NCBI GenBank assembly: GCA_949130495.1
Contig: OX422208.1
Coordinates: 643,458,023-643,522,022 of the forward strand
Direction: 5' to 3'
DNA from: Sambucus nigra
Taxonomy: Eukaryota > Streptophyta > Magnoliopsida > Dipsacales > Adoxaceae
Length of the DNA: 64,000 bases
The translations under genes were made by a program, and so were the position numbers. The notes beneath the pieces were generated by a model, which saw nothing but the letters and a program-made list of their open reading frames with translations, did not search any database and was not told the DNA's origin. Each line of letters begins with the position of its first letter. Position 1 is the first letter of the stretch. Shown here piece after piece: positions 45,402 to 54,210 of the stretch.

Positions 45402-46515
45402 TGTTCTGCCACCTCCCACATGTACATATATCTTGCTTATTGTGCCAACTGCTGATATGCGATTAGAGCATTCCCAGAGCTTAGGTTATTTTTGTCGATT
45501 GCTATAGTATATTTGGGGACCAATCCCAAAAAACTTCCAACGCACAAATGGTGTAATATGGCAAAATGACCACGTTTGGATGCCAATTCTCACTACGGTA
45601 ACAGTTGCAAAATAGGATATTACATGTTGGAAGCTCAAATGGAAAACTCTTTTCCATGGTAAATAAAAAAAAAATTGACAAGGAAAACAGTTTTCCGTTA
45701 GAGATTTAGGGTCCAAAACGCTGTTGTTTGCTCTTGTATTCTGTGCTGATAAATTTGAAGGGGTTGGTTTATGTACTACCAACCATTTTAACCAATGTGC
45801 TGCAAAAATTTATGGCCAAATATGCCATTTTACCCAGGGCGCCGGGAATGCTCTTATGGCAATGAAAATGCAAATCAAACCTCCAAAATTGATGTTTATT
45901 CTAATTATATAAAATAATTAAAGAAACTTAAAATGTAATCACAGTGAAAATTGAGCTGCTGTCTTATTAGCCCATAAATGTTATTGAACAGACCTGCTCC
46001 ACCTCTACCGGATTTGTACCTCTCAGAAGAAACTGTAAATAAAGCATCAGTCTTCATCCGTGATCGGATAAATGCTTTGCTCTCAGTATGCCAAGATATT
46101 ACACTGGCCAGAGACTCACAAATGTTCATCAGAGTAGCTCTCTATTTGTTGCTCATTTCGATTATCGGGGGCTTGACTGATTTCCTTACATTGGGATACA
46201 CCAGTAAGTTCTTAAATGTTAAAGATTAATAATAATCTCATTACTATTTTTTTTTTGTCCTCCCACACGATCCTGGAAACAAATGACAATTCAATATTCT
46301 ACTTTATATTTTTATTTCTTATCTTTCGTTCTTTGCTCCTGGCAGGCCTTGTTATTATTCTTACAGTTCCAGCACTCTATGAGAGATATGAACACCATAT
46401 TGATGCAAATGTGCTCATGGGGTACACTAAATTGCAGCTGTTGTATGTGAGACTTGATACAGAGTATATCAGCAAAGTTCGAAATTGGATTTTGGAGCAG
46501 AAGAAATTAAATTGA
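33880..46515 (+). CDS. RTNLB: Reticulon-like protein B (RTNLB), 209 aa, four exons
   Basis: Exons 33880-33946, 34057-34237, 45992-46203 and 46346-46515 join in frame with GT-AG introns of 110, 11,754 and 142 bp. The protein opens [19 protein letters not shown], the conserved start of short plant reticulons (RTNLB9/11/12 type). The reticulon domain follows ([10 protein letters not shown]; two hydrophobic hairpins, about residues 36-74 and 130-165), with [17 protein letters not shown] and [14 protein letters not shown], and ends EQKKLN. Reticulons insert as hairpins in the ER membrane and shape tubules. The length and lack of a long N-terminal arm match this subgroup. No stop or shift occurs, so the gene looks functional if the large intron 2, filled with transposons, is spliced. 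This is the only host gene recognised. Confidence 0.95.
34238..36198 (+). other. RTNLB intron 2, left part, with unexplained open stretches
   Basis: After the splice donor GTAAGG the DNA is mostly AT-rich. At 34518-35100 the composition is less AT-rich and a 92-codon frame (34811-35089) with a hydrophobic stretch ([18 protein letters not shown]) occurs. On the other strand [15 protein letters not shown] appears near 34590. I do not recognise either; a captured gene fragment is possible. No further gene is seen to 36198. Confidence 0.4.
36199..37186. mobile_element. Mutator-like non-autonomous element (970 bp) with 9-bp TSD
   Basis: The element 36208-37177 is flanked by a perfect 9-bp duplication AATATTTTA (36199-36207, 37178-37186), the length typical of Mutator-like elements. 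Its ends form long imperfect inverted repeats of about 45 bp: left AAATTACTCATTTGATCCCT, and the right end read inward gives AAATTACTCATTTGGCTTCT. The interior has pyrimidine-rich repeats and a long C run (36787-36811) on the left and a G run (36979-36998) on the right, and no transposase. Confidence 0.85.
37403..37810. mobile_element. Second Mutator-like MITE with GC-rich palindromic core
   Basis: The left end GGGTCAATTACCGAATAGTC and the right end read inward, GGGCATATACTGAATAGTCC, form an imperfect inverted repeat of about 28 bp. Flanks TTGTTTTTT and CTCTTTTTT agree at 7 of 9. The core (37560-37680) holds several CCGGAGCTCCGG-type palindromes in an AT-rich setting. No gene. Confidence 0.6.
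37820..38881 (+). other. RTNLB intron 2, middle part
   Basis: AT-rich intron DNA between the MITE and element E. A short direct repeat (GACAAAGTCTTGATGCAGGG at 38110, GACAAAGTCTTGATGCGGGG at 38147) is seen. Nothing else recognised. Confidence 0.5.
38882..39853 (+). repeat. 5' LTR of element E
   Basis: Begins TGTTGGTGAT and ends ATTATCCAACA. It contains several copies of a CCCACATT-GAAAA-type motif, a hairpin CGGTGC-GAA-GCACCG at about 39175 followed by alternating CG/CA, and a TATA-like CTATAAATAA near 39433. Confidence 0.95.
39877..43778 (+). pseudogene. pol: Element E gag-pol, nearly intact
   Basis: Gag starts at 39877 with [19 protein letters not shown], and a one-base loss near 40141 shifts the frame to 40143-41879. 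There follow UBN2-type gag, the zinc knuckle [14 protein letters not shown], protease [14 protein letters not shown] (Asp-Ser-Gly), [10 protein letters not shown], and integrase with Asp in HSDVCDLHG, Asp in RSDRGGEYH and Glu in [14 protein letters not shown] at 41877 (probably once GGA) is followed in the same frame by 41940-43778: RT with [15 protein letters not shown] and the catalytic YVDDMLIL, then RNase H with [24 protein letters not shown] and HCDSESTL. It ends [14 protein letters not shown]. With two lesions it cannot make Gag-Pol itself, but they must be recent. Confidence 0.95.
43779..44301 (+). other. Element E 3' untranslated region and PPT
   Basis: Non-coding 3' part ending in AAAATGGTGGAGGAA (44287-44301), the polypurine tract directly before the TG of the 3' LTR. 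Confidence 0.75.
44302..45319 (+). repeat. 3' LTR of element E
   Basis: Same ends as the 5' LTR but 46 bp longer, mainly because a segment around ACCTGTTCGGAA...CAGTCAT is present twice in tandem (about 44783-44871). Confidence 0.95.
45353..45401 (+). repeat. TA/TG microsatellite
   Basis: A TA run passes directly into a TG run. It lies just after element E in RTNLB intron 2. Confidence 0.95.
45463..45856. mobile_element. Harbinger/Tourist-like MITE (388 bp)
   Basis: The element 45466-45853 has terminal inverted repeats GAGCATTCCC/GGGAATGCTC and a 3-bp TTA duplication on both sides (45463-45465, 45854-45856), the target of PIF/Harbinger elements. No gene inside. It lies about 135 bp before RTNLB exon 3. 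Confidence 0.82.
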
Positions 46516-47250
46516 TTTTTTCCTTCCATCTCCCCTCTTACCTTTTCTACATTCCCTTTTTGTTGTTGTTGGCTTGATTGTTTTGGAAGACCCTGGCTCC
46601 TAAGGGTGAGTGCAAGGGAGTTCTTGCTAAGCTCTGGGTGGAATATTGGTGTCAGGTGTTGGTGTGTACATTATTTTTCTATACATATACATATTTGCGC
46701 ATGTGTGTGTGTGTGTGTGTGTGTGTGTATAGAGGGACATTTATGGTTGTTTTTTCTCGTCACTTTGGAACACTTGTAAATGGAGAGAGTGTTTTGGATG
46801 TAATGCTTGCTTTCAAGTTGTTTCTGATAAAATCAGGCTACCTTGTGGCTTGTGCCTTGAAATTATTTGTTAGTTAATTTTGTGACCTGGGCCACAAAAA
46901 GTGATGTCGGAGCTATTTCAATTCTAGGCCGATAGAGGGGGAAAAAAAAGGATAGTCATGCTCGGGCCCAGCCCAACAGCAACTTGCAAGTGACAAAATG
47001 TCCCATTTAGATTATGGCAATTTGGGCCACCACGTCCAAAATAATGACAACATGGGATGCATATTAAACCTTATAGTCCATAGCTCAACATCAACCTCTC
47101 CTCTTATTAAGCCCACCAAATACCACCAATATAGGCACTAACCCAAACCTAAATAGTTGTACTCCTACAAGAACAAACCCTAAACATTGTGAAACCCTAA
47201 ATCATAAACAACTACTCATAGAGAGAGGTTGCAACAGCGATGGAGCTAAT
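46516..47250 (+). other. RTNLB 3' region and intergenic DNA
   Basis: The first few hundred bases after the stop codon are presumably the 3' UTR, including a TG run at about 46703-46728. No clear polyadenylation signal is singled out. From about 46880 the DNA is unremarkable, up to the Del-like LTR at 47251. Confidence 0.5.
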
Positions 47251-48029
47251 TGTGACACCCCATAAAATTCATAAATAGATTGATCAGGCCTAACATAAAA
47301 ATCACGGTAATCAAAATTTTTTGGTGACATTCTCAGCATAAGAAATAATCAAAACCAAATGAACAATGACAATATAATGAAATACTGAATCAACGAAAAA
47401 TCAACTTTGATACCAATCTCTTTCACTAGAATCACATGATGTACTAAGGTCTTAAACCCTAAGGTACTGCTCACAAAACAGCCACATTACAAATAACAGG
47501 CTCATATCTCAATTATGTTCACATTTGGTTATCTCATACTAATAATACATTATACACATCTCTAGTATAGGTATTTCACAAATTGGAAACATATATATGT
47601 AGGCGGGCATCCCTACCACAAGTTATATACATCTCGAGTATATCTTATAAACTGGCACAATGATCTCTGGCATCGCTACACATTAATCACATATGGTAGG
47701 AGAAAGATTCTACTCACGTATAACGTTCATACAAAGGTACAACCCCTAAATGGGTTACTCGCCCGCCCGCACATAACGAAGGCCTACTCTTATTACCTCC
47801 GGGGATCTCTCGCACGCATTAATACAGTCTTAGGTCACCCCAAACCTAAGACCTCATCACAGCAAGAGATAAATCACTACTTTAGCCTATTAGTCATAAA
47901 GCCTACCATACCCAAGACTTATGAAAGACATATCCCCGTAAACCATCTCAGTTATGGATATCTAGACGTGTGACCCAGAGGTAAATATCACTACACAAAA
48001 ATGGATAAATTGGCACCCTTCCAGCGCTT

Positions 48030-48222
48030 AGCCTTGTCACGATCAATGACCGTGACAACAAACACGCGTTTTGTGTCACGGTCATTGACCGTGACAAGGC
48101 CGTGACAAATTATTATCACGGTCAATGACCGTGATAATTATATTTGTCACGGGCTTGTCACGGTCATTGACCGTGACAATACTTATAAATGTTGTCACCG
48201 TCAATGACCGTGACAAATGTAG
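48030..48222. repeat. Left subterminal palindrome cluster of the CACTA element
   Basis: At least five copies of a palindrome close to TTGTCACGGTCATTGACCGT and its mirror (each about 24 bp) are packed here, with half-copies between them. Such arrays are the expected binding sites for the element's own regulator. Confidence 0.9.
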
Positions 48223-48279
48223 CAGTAAAAAAACCCTTTTCCTTCTTCTTTCGCCCTCCGTTTCTTCCCTCCTTTTTTC

Positions 48280-48298
48280 TCTCTCTCTCTCTACGATG

Positions 48299-48355
<57 letters not shown>

Positions 48356-48500
48356 ACACTTTCAGGTTACTCTCTCTATCTCTTCCATATATATATATAT
48401 ATGATTGTGTGTATATATATGTGTGTGTGTGTGTATATATGTGCGTGTGTATGTGTATGTGTGTGTGTGTGGTGGGTGGGGAGGGGGTTGGGGCAGGGGG
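48280..48500 (+). repeat. Microsatellite block (CT, TA, TG) in the CACTA element
   Basis: A long CT run (about 48282-48355), a short TA run, TG runs and a G-rich patch follow one another. No coding content. Confidence 0.9.
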
Positions 48501-48527
48501 GGCTGTGCGTGTGTGCATGTGTATGTG

Positions 48528-48641
48528 GATTTGGGCTACCGTTGGGTAAAATCGGAGTCTAGGTGTTAAGAAATAATAATACACACCGACTTAGATTTGG
48601 GCTACCGTTGGGTAAAATCGGAGTCTAGGTGTTAAGAAATA
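48528..48641 (+). repeat. 48-bp direct repeat, two copies
   Basis: The unit beginning GATTTGGGCTACCGTTGGGT occurs at 48528-48575 and again at 48594-48641, identical by eye, with an 18-bp spacer. Confidence 0.9.
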
Positions 48642-49361
48642 TAAGGTAATTAATAAATTTGAAGCATTTTATAAACAATATAAAGTAATTAACAAATTTT
48701 CATTTATGGAAAAGAGAAACTTTAAGGAAATTAATTAATTAGCAATATTTACTTAGAAAAAATTCCATTAAATCCAACAATGCTAATAATAAGGAAATAT
48801 ACCACGCAATTCCTGTATTATTACAATAAATGGGCCACGGCCCGAATAATTTTTTTTTCAAAATGCCATAAATTTTGTGTGTGGTGGGTGGGGTGGGAGT
48901 AGGGGGTGGCACGGCGATTAACCGTGACAATACTTATAAATGACCGTGACAATACTTGTAAATGTTGTACGTGTGTGTGTGTGTGTGTGCGTGTGTGGTG
49001 GGTGGGGGTGGGGCAGGGTGGGGGTGGGGCATAGGCAGGGTAGGGAGTGGGGTGTTTATATGTCCTCAAACAATATTTATAAAATGTGTGTGTGCGTGTG
49101 TGGTGGGTGGGGGATGTGGTGGGGGGTGGCAAGAGGGTTGGGGCAGGGTGGGGGTAGGGGTGGGGCAGGATGGGGGTGACTATTTGTGGTGGGTGTGTGG
49201 GGGTGGTGGGGAGGGGGGATGTTTCACTCTTGTACATATTAACAGTAACAATTCATTTTTATTTGTAGTAATTGTACGTATTTGCATGTTTTCTTTTAAT
49301 TCATTTTGATATGTACTAATAACATTTTTTACAGCAAATGTCTCCTTAAGGTATTAAGGCG
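48642..49361 (+). repeat. G-rich, TG-rich non-coding part of the CACTA element
   Basis: After about 250 bp of AT-rich DNA there are two blocks (48878-49050 and 49085-49220) of TG runs and many GGTGGGG/GGGG runs on the plus strand, with potential to form G-quadruplexes. Two half-copies of the subterminal palindrome (ACCGTGACAATACTT) lie at about 48919-48957. Confidence 0.8.
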
Positions 49362-51079
49362 ATGATGATGATGCTGGTTATGATGATGTCATCTGGTCTC
49401 AGTGGTAGCGGAGGGGACGATGGCTCCTCGGCCCCTAGTCTCCCCAAATATGGCAAATTGGGGATTCCCATCGAGAACAAGTCGGGGCTATTAGCGAGAT
49501 CCCTCGAGCTAGTAAAGACGATCATCGACCCGGTGTACACTAGTTAGAAGGAGGTACCATATGAGCTCAAATTAGCGGTTTGGGTGGTACTACGTGTAAT
49601 ATATTTATATTTATATTTATATTTATATGAATATTTCAATTTCAATTTCAATTTCAATTTCAATTTCAATTTCAATTTCAATTTCAATTTCAATTTCAAT
49701 TTCGATTTCAATTTCATTTTATATTTATATTTATATTTATTTGCAACTAACATTGTATTTGTTGGACAAGAACAATTCAACCTGGATCCAAAGCTACGCG
49801 ATTCCGTCTTGGAGCAGTTGAGGGAGCAACACAAGACGTGGAAGAAAAATATGATGATCCAGTACTTTGAGAAGACACGAGAGTCCATTATCCAATGGCG
49901 TGAATCCGTCCTGCCGAAGGAGCTGATATCATTGGCATAATGGCAAAGGTTTATTGACAATGAGATCGGGGAGCGACAATTGGCATCTCGCCAATCAGGA
50001 AGGAAAAACCGGGAAAAAAAGACGGACGTGCACAACTCCGGTCGGACGTCTTACGCCGAGGTGGAGCATAGGATGATGGTAAGATTTAATTTTTCTATAA
50101 CTACATAAAATATATTATTATGCATTATTTTACTTTGCGGGGCCGATACTAATTTTACTTTATTTTATTTCAGGGGACAAGGAGTGGCCCTGGGGGTAGG
50201 CCATATAGGCTTGATACTTATGTGGCTCTTCGGACGAAGAAGGGGAAGGACAAGGAGGTGTCCCCAAGCGTCACGACCACGATTGTAAGTAATCTGATAG
50301 TTTACTTTTTGTTTATTACGTTATAATTTTTTAATTTGCTTATTTTACTAATTATGTGCTTTTTGTCATTTCGGACAAAGCTTAAGGAAGTGCATGAGTC
50401 GCAGTCTGATGACGACAAGGCAACTTTGTCCACAAACGCACTCAACCAAGTGCTTGGCTCTGATCGCAAGGGGAGGACAAGGGGGGTGAGCTCGCGGGTG
50501 GCCAAATCTAGGATCATTGGATTGGAGACGAGCGACACCGGGTTGGCTCGAACGGTAGATTCACATGACGCGAAGCTGTCCCGTTTGGAGGCGACGGTCC
50601 AGGATATATACTCATTCGTGAAGCGTTCATTGGATGAAAATCGTAAGGGTAAAGGGAAGGAGAAGGCAGTGTGGGAGGAGGTGCGGGAGAAGGAGGTGTG
50701 GAAGGACGAGGACGAGGATGTGGACCTCACTGCTTCATCGCTGAGACATGCAGACTTTGATGATCCATTTTCCTATTTGGCTCCCTTCAACAGACCGATG
50801 TCGACACTTGGTTGGCCGAGCGTGTTTATACTGGACATATTTGATGGCCAGCGCATAGGGCGGGGTTTGAGGGACCCGAATATCGTCCAGGGTGCACTAG
50901 TTCATGGACGTGAGCTTCAAGACATCGAGTCCAGGGTGCTCGTCACGCATGTGATGCCCCGTAAGGAGAAGAACTCCCAATTGTGGTTGCGCAAAAATTC
51001 AGCACGACGTATATTAGTGGATGTGTTAATTCGTATATCGTGTGACCTACTCACCTCCTCAGCGTTAACCATACCATAA
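49362..51079 (+). pseudogene. TNPA-like second gene of the CACTA element (Transposase_24-like)
   Basis: Coding pieces: 49362-49590 (SLPKYGKLGIP; stop at 49545), then about 49763-50078 (FNLDPKLRDSVLEQLREQHK; one TAA at 49938; then NREKKTDVHNSGRTSYAEVE), 50174-50284 and 50381-51079, the last three joined in phase by GTAAG/AG introns. The Asn-Arg ... His-x-Ser-Gly-x-x-Ser pattern and the following helical region resemble the plant En/Spm 'Ptta' family (Transposase_24), taken to be the DNA-binding regulator. A coiled coil (KLSRLEATVQDIYSFVK) and an acidic stretch lie in the last exon. The first intron contains the AATTTC array. Two stops make a full product doubtful. Confidence 0.7.
49600..49742 (+). 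repeat. Compound hexamer microsatellite TTTATA / AATTTC
   Basis: A central AATTTC array (about 49635-49715) is flanked on both sides by TTTATA arrays. It lies in a presumed intron of the TNPA-like gene. Confidence 0.95.
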
Positions 51080-51545
51080 ACATTTAGTGACATTGATTTA
51101 AGTTTGAATTGAATTATTTTAAATTATTACATTTGAATTATATTTGGATTATATGGTGATGCATATTGTTTATATTTTGAATGTATATTTGCATTTTCTC
51201 TATTTTATTTGGATATATGATGTTTGAACAGGTACAACGTTGCTATAACAGGTACAAATATACTGCTGGACAGTGGCCATACTGCCCAGCATAATTTTTT
51301 TCAATTCTACCCAGAATTGTCACGGTCATTGACCGTGACAATTTTTTAAAGAATGTCACGGGCTTGTCACGGTCCTTGACCGTGATAAATCTTATCGCGG
51401 ACAAGGACCGTGACACGACCGTGAAAATTCTAACGAACTTGTCATGGTCAATGACCGTGACAAAAAAAGTTGTCTCGCCCAGAATTGTCACAGTCATTGA
51501 CCTTGACAAGCTGAAGTTGTCAAGGTCAATGATCATGACAATTCG
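51080..51545. repeat. Right subterminal palindrome cluster of the CACTA element
   Basis: From 51316 to 51541 at least five copies or variants of the same palindrome (TGTCACGGTCATTGACCGTG core) as at the left end occur. 51080-51315 is AT-rich without a gene. Confidence 0.88.
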
Positions 51546-53673
51546 ACAGATTTAGTGTAGTGTATAACCAAGGAAGAGCTCGTCTACTAATCAGGGTACC
51601 ACTGCAGTCCGCATCGCACGTGCCCCCATGGAATCCCTCTTAGTATGCTTGCCAATGAGAACTCACACATGGTATGTATTAAACATAAAACACGCAAATA
51701 ATCACAATTCTCACTAACGGGTTAAAGAAAACACATACATAAGCCTCACTAATGGGTTAAAGCCAACACATACATAACCCTCACTAATGGTTTAAGGTAA
51801 ATCACATATCCATATGGACCCCAACGCTACCGGTTTATATGGGCATCGCTATTATAAAAAGGTATAACACATATATAACCTTGTATTCATGACATAATAC
51901 ATTAACCCTAACCTCTCGGGTTCCTGAATCTAGGCATAGTCTCACCCATCATACCCTGAAATCCATACATCAACTATATTCAATCGCAATTAGACCTTGT
52001 TCAATCTCCTAAAGCATTGCGTCTAGGTATCAATCCACACCTAATGTATATAAAACCATCAATTATGATAACTACCCTTCCCTGGGGGTTCTTAACCGAA
52101 TTCATGATCTTAACTAAAGGATATTACCCAACATGACCATTATAATGCCTCCCCCATATCCCGATCAATAACCCACTCCTCTATAACTTCCCAATTCCCA
52201 AAATCATTCCAATATACTCTTGAATTTGTAAGCCAAGGTCCTATACCTAGCATAATAACCTTTTAAATTAACAATCTCATAGTTTTTCCAATAACCTCAA
52301 GGATCCATCCTCAAAATTATCACATTATTAGAATTCATATTTCATTAAATAAATATAGGAAACATTAAGGCCAACCAACCTAACCCAAAGTCCCCAAGCC
52401 AAAAAATCCAACCAAACATACAAAGCCTAAACTAGGCAAAACTTCCTACTATCGATCAATCGATGACTAGGGGTTGATTGATCAATTAACTAAGGATAAC
52501 CATAATTCTTCTTTAATACTGGATTTTTCATCTTAAACCCCTATTTTCTCTCTCCATCCTCTATACATGAACAAAAGATCTTCCTCTAAGTACTTAATCA
52601 ACATCCAAATGATAAACCCACATCAAAACAACAATTGAAGCCTATTTTTATCATCAAAACCAAAGACTTCACTAAGATTCAAATAAAAACCCAATTCATA
52701 ATCTAAGAACCCAACTTGAACAAATTCATCAATCAATTGATGATTTCAAGGGATCAATTCACAAAATAGGGGGGGGGGGGGGGGGGGGCTCTTACCCATT
52801 TAACAATAGAAAACTTGTTATAACCATATTTTTACAATTTTAGTTTCAATTAATGAGAGAGTCAATCAAATTAGTAATGAAAAGTAACCCAATTACTATC
52901 TAAACTAGGTTAATCTTGAAATTAATTAAATCAGATTTAGTTATGATTATATTCAAATTTTAATGAATAGATCTAATATTAACATACATACAATCATAAT
53001 CATATTTTATATAAACTTGCCTCTTAGAATTGTGGAGAAAATTAAGTCAAATCTTCCAATTTCTCCTTTTGTCTCCATGCTCCTTCTTTCTCTAGACTTT
53101 AGGTGTCTCCCAAATGTGTTTTTGTGATAAAATGAGATCCCTAATAACCCCTCAAACTCTTTAAATCTTGAAATTTGGTTTGGGCACCAAATGGGCCTCG
53201 CTTAAAAGAGTGTTAAACCAACTCCAAATGACTAAAAACCTTGCCCGAGCCTTATACTAAACCATTAGGCCTTTAAACTACCGTTTTAAACTAACAATAG
53301 ACATTCTGTGGTTCCTAAAAGCCAATTACAAAATATACCCAAAATAAATAACTAACAACTCTGTTATTTAATAATTACCCGGTACGAATCCAAATATAAT
53401 TATTTAATTAATTAATCACCGTGTCTTAAATCCAAATTCAAATCCGAATTAAAAATTAAAAAAAACATATAATTAGTGACATATCCAGTCCCAAGAAACA
53501 CACGTAGTTAATTTCATTAAATTTAATAATTCACAAAATATATGAGGTATTACATTCATCCTCCCTTAAACAAGGAATTTAGTCCTCAAAATTCGAATTA
53601 GTTATATTTCTACTCGAAAATCTAAGAATATCTCATCCGTAGCATCCTCCCTCTAATTATGAATGAATATATC

Positions 53674-54152
53674 TGTTGATACCAAAAATTATCCTGCTAC
53701 GTAGACCATTCATGTATAAACACATCTTTATCCATCAGGGCACTAATCCAAGTCAACAAGGGCAAGCCACCGACCAACCAAAGGAATGTCAACCAGCAGG
53801 TTAAAGAAGCCCGACCGAAACTAGGAAGACCGACCAACGATGATAGTAAATAGTCGATAGTTATATACATTATTAACAATGTACAGATGTAAATGCCTAT
53901 GTTATAAAGGCATTCCATCCTTTATTATTCCAACTCTTGTACACCCTCAAGGGGCTATAAATACATTGTAAACCCTACATCTAACGGCCATGAAAAACGA
54001 GACAAGAGGCAATTGAACAATCCCAAGGCAATACACAATAGTGAATGTAGGCTTTCCTTTTTTAGCCGAACCACTTTAAAAATCCTTTGTCTCTTTTTCT
54101 TATATTTATCTGTGAATAATTAATTAGATCAATCTAGTTTTTTGCATCAACA
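53674..54152 (+). repeat. 5' LTR of element F
   Basis: Begins TGTTGATACCAAAAATTATC and ends TTTGCATCAACA, with the same terminal 7-bp inverted repeat TGTTGAT/ATCAACA as B. A TATA-like CTATAAATAC lies near 53956. Confidence 0.88.
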
Positions 54153-54155
54153 TAT

Positions 54156-54172
54156 TGGCGCCGTCTGCGGGA
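54156..54172 (+). other. Primer binding site of element F
   Basis: TGGCGCCGTCTGCGGGA, three bases after the LTR, differs from the site of B at one base. Confidence 0.8.
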
Positions 54173-54210
54173 ACGTATTTTTAATCATTCTCATTCATTC
54201 AAACACTTAA

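Larger units (their letters stand above)
47989..51562 (+). mobile_element. CACTA (En/Spm-type) transposon, 3,574 bp, non-autonomous
   Basis: It begins CACTACACAAAA and ends TTTAGTGTAGTG, terminal inverted repeats of the CACTA type, and is flanked by TAT on both sides (47986-47988 and 51563-51565), the 3-bp target duplication of this superfamily. Both ends carry clustered subterminal palindromes. Inside are microsatellites, a G-rich region and one spliced TNPA-like gene. No TNP2-type transposase was found, so it needs help to move. It lies in the Del-like LTR and is therefore younger than it. Confidence 0.93.
47251..53673 (-). mobile_element. Del/Tekay-like gypsy LTR and start of its internal region, interrupted
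   Basis: Outer ends are TGTGACACCC at 47251 and GGTATTACA ending at 53554. Read on the minus strand the LTR begins TGTAATACCT and ends GGGTGTCACA, the terminal type of Del/Tekay elements, with imperfect inverted repeats. The CACTA element splits it into 738 and 1,992 bp (2.73 kb together). To the right, minus-strand sequence TTTGAGGACTAAATTCCTTG followed by AAGGGAGGATGAA (53555-53567) is the typical end of a Del interior plus its PPT, so this is a 3' LTR. The interior is cut at 53673 by gypsy F. Flanks do not show a duplication because the other LTR is not in the window. Confidence 0.7.

Noticed and set aside
46216..46515. A 99-codon frame as a separate small gene
   Set aside because: Its second half is exon 4 of the RTNLB gene; the first half is intron 3 with a T run and a splice acceptor at 46344.
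48082..48562. Frames of Arg-Glu or Ser-Leu repeats
   Set aside because: They are translations of the CT microsatellite in the CACTA element.
49584..49821. Open frame with a run of Asn-Phe or Ile-Ser repeats
   Set aside because: Generated by the AATTTC array; the real coding part begins after it, near 49763.
47251..53554. Solo LTR
   Set aside because: The adjacent PPT and Del-type interior end at 53555-53673 show that it is the 3' LTR of a longer element, and the flanks ctaat/ttcat are not a duplication.
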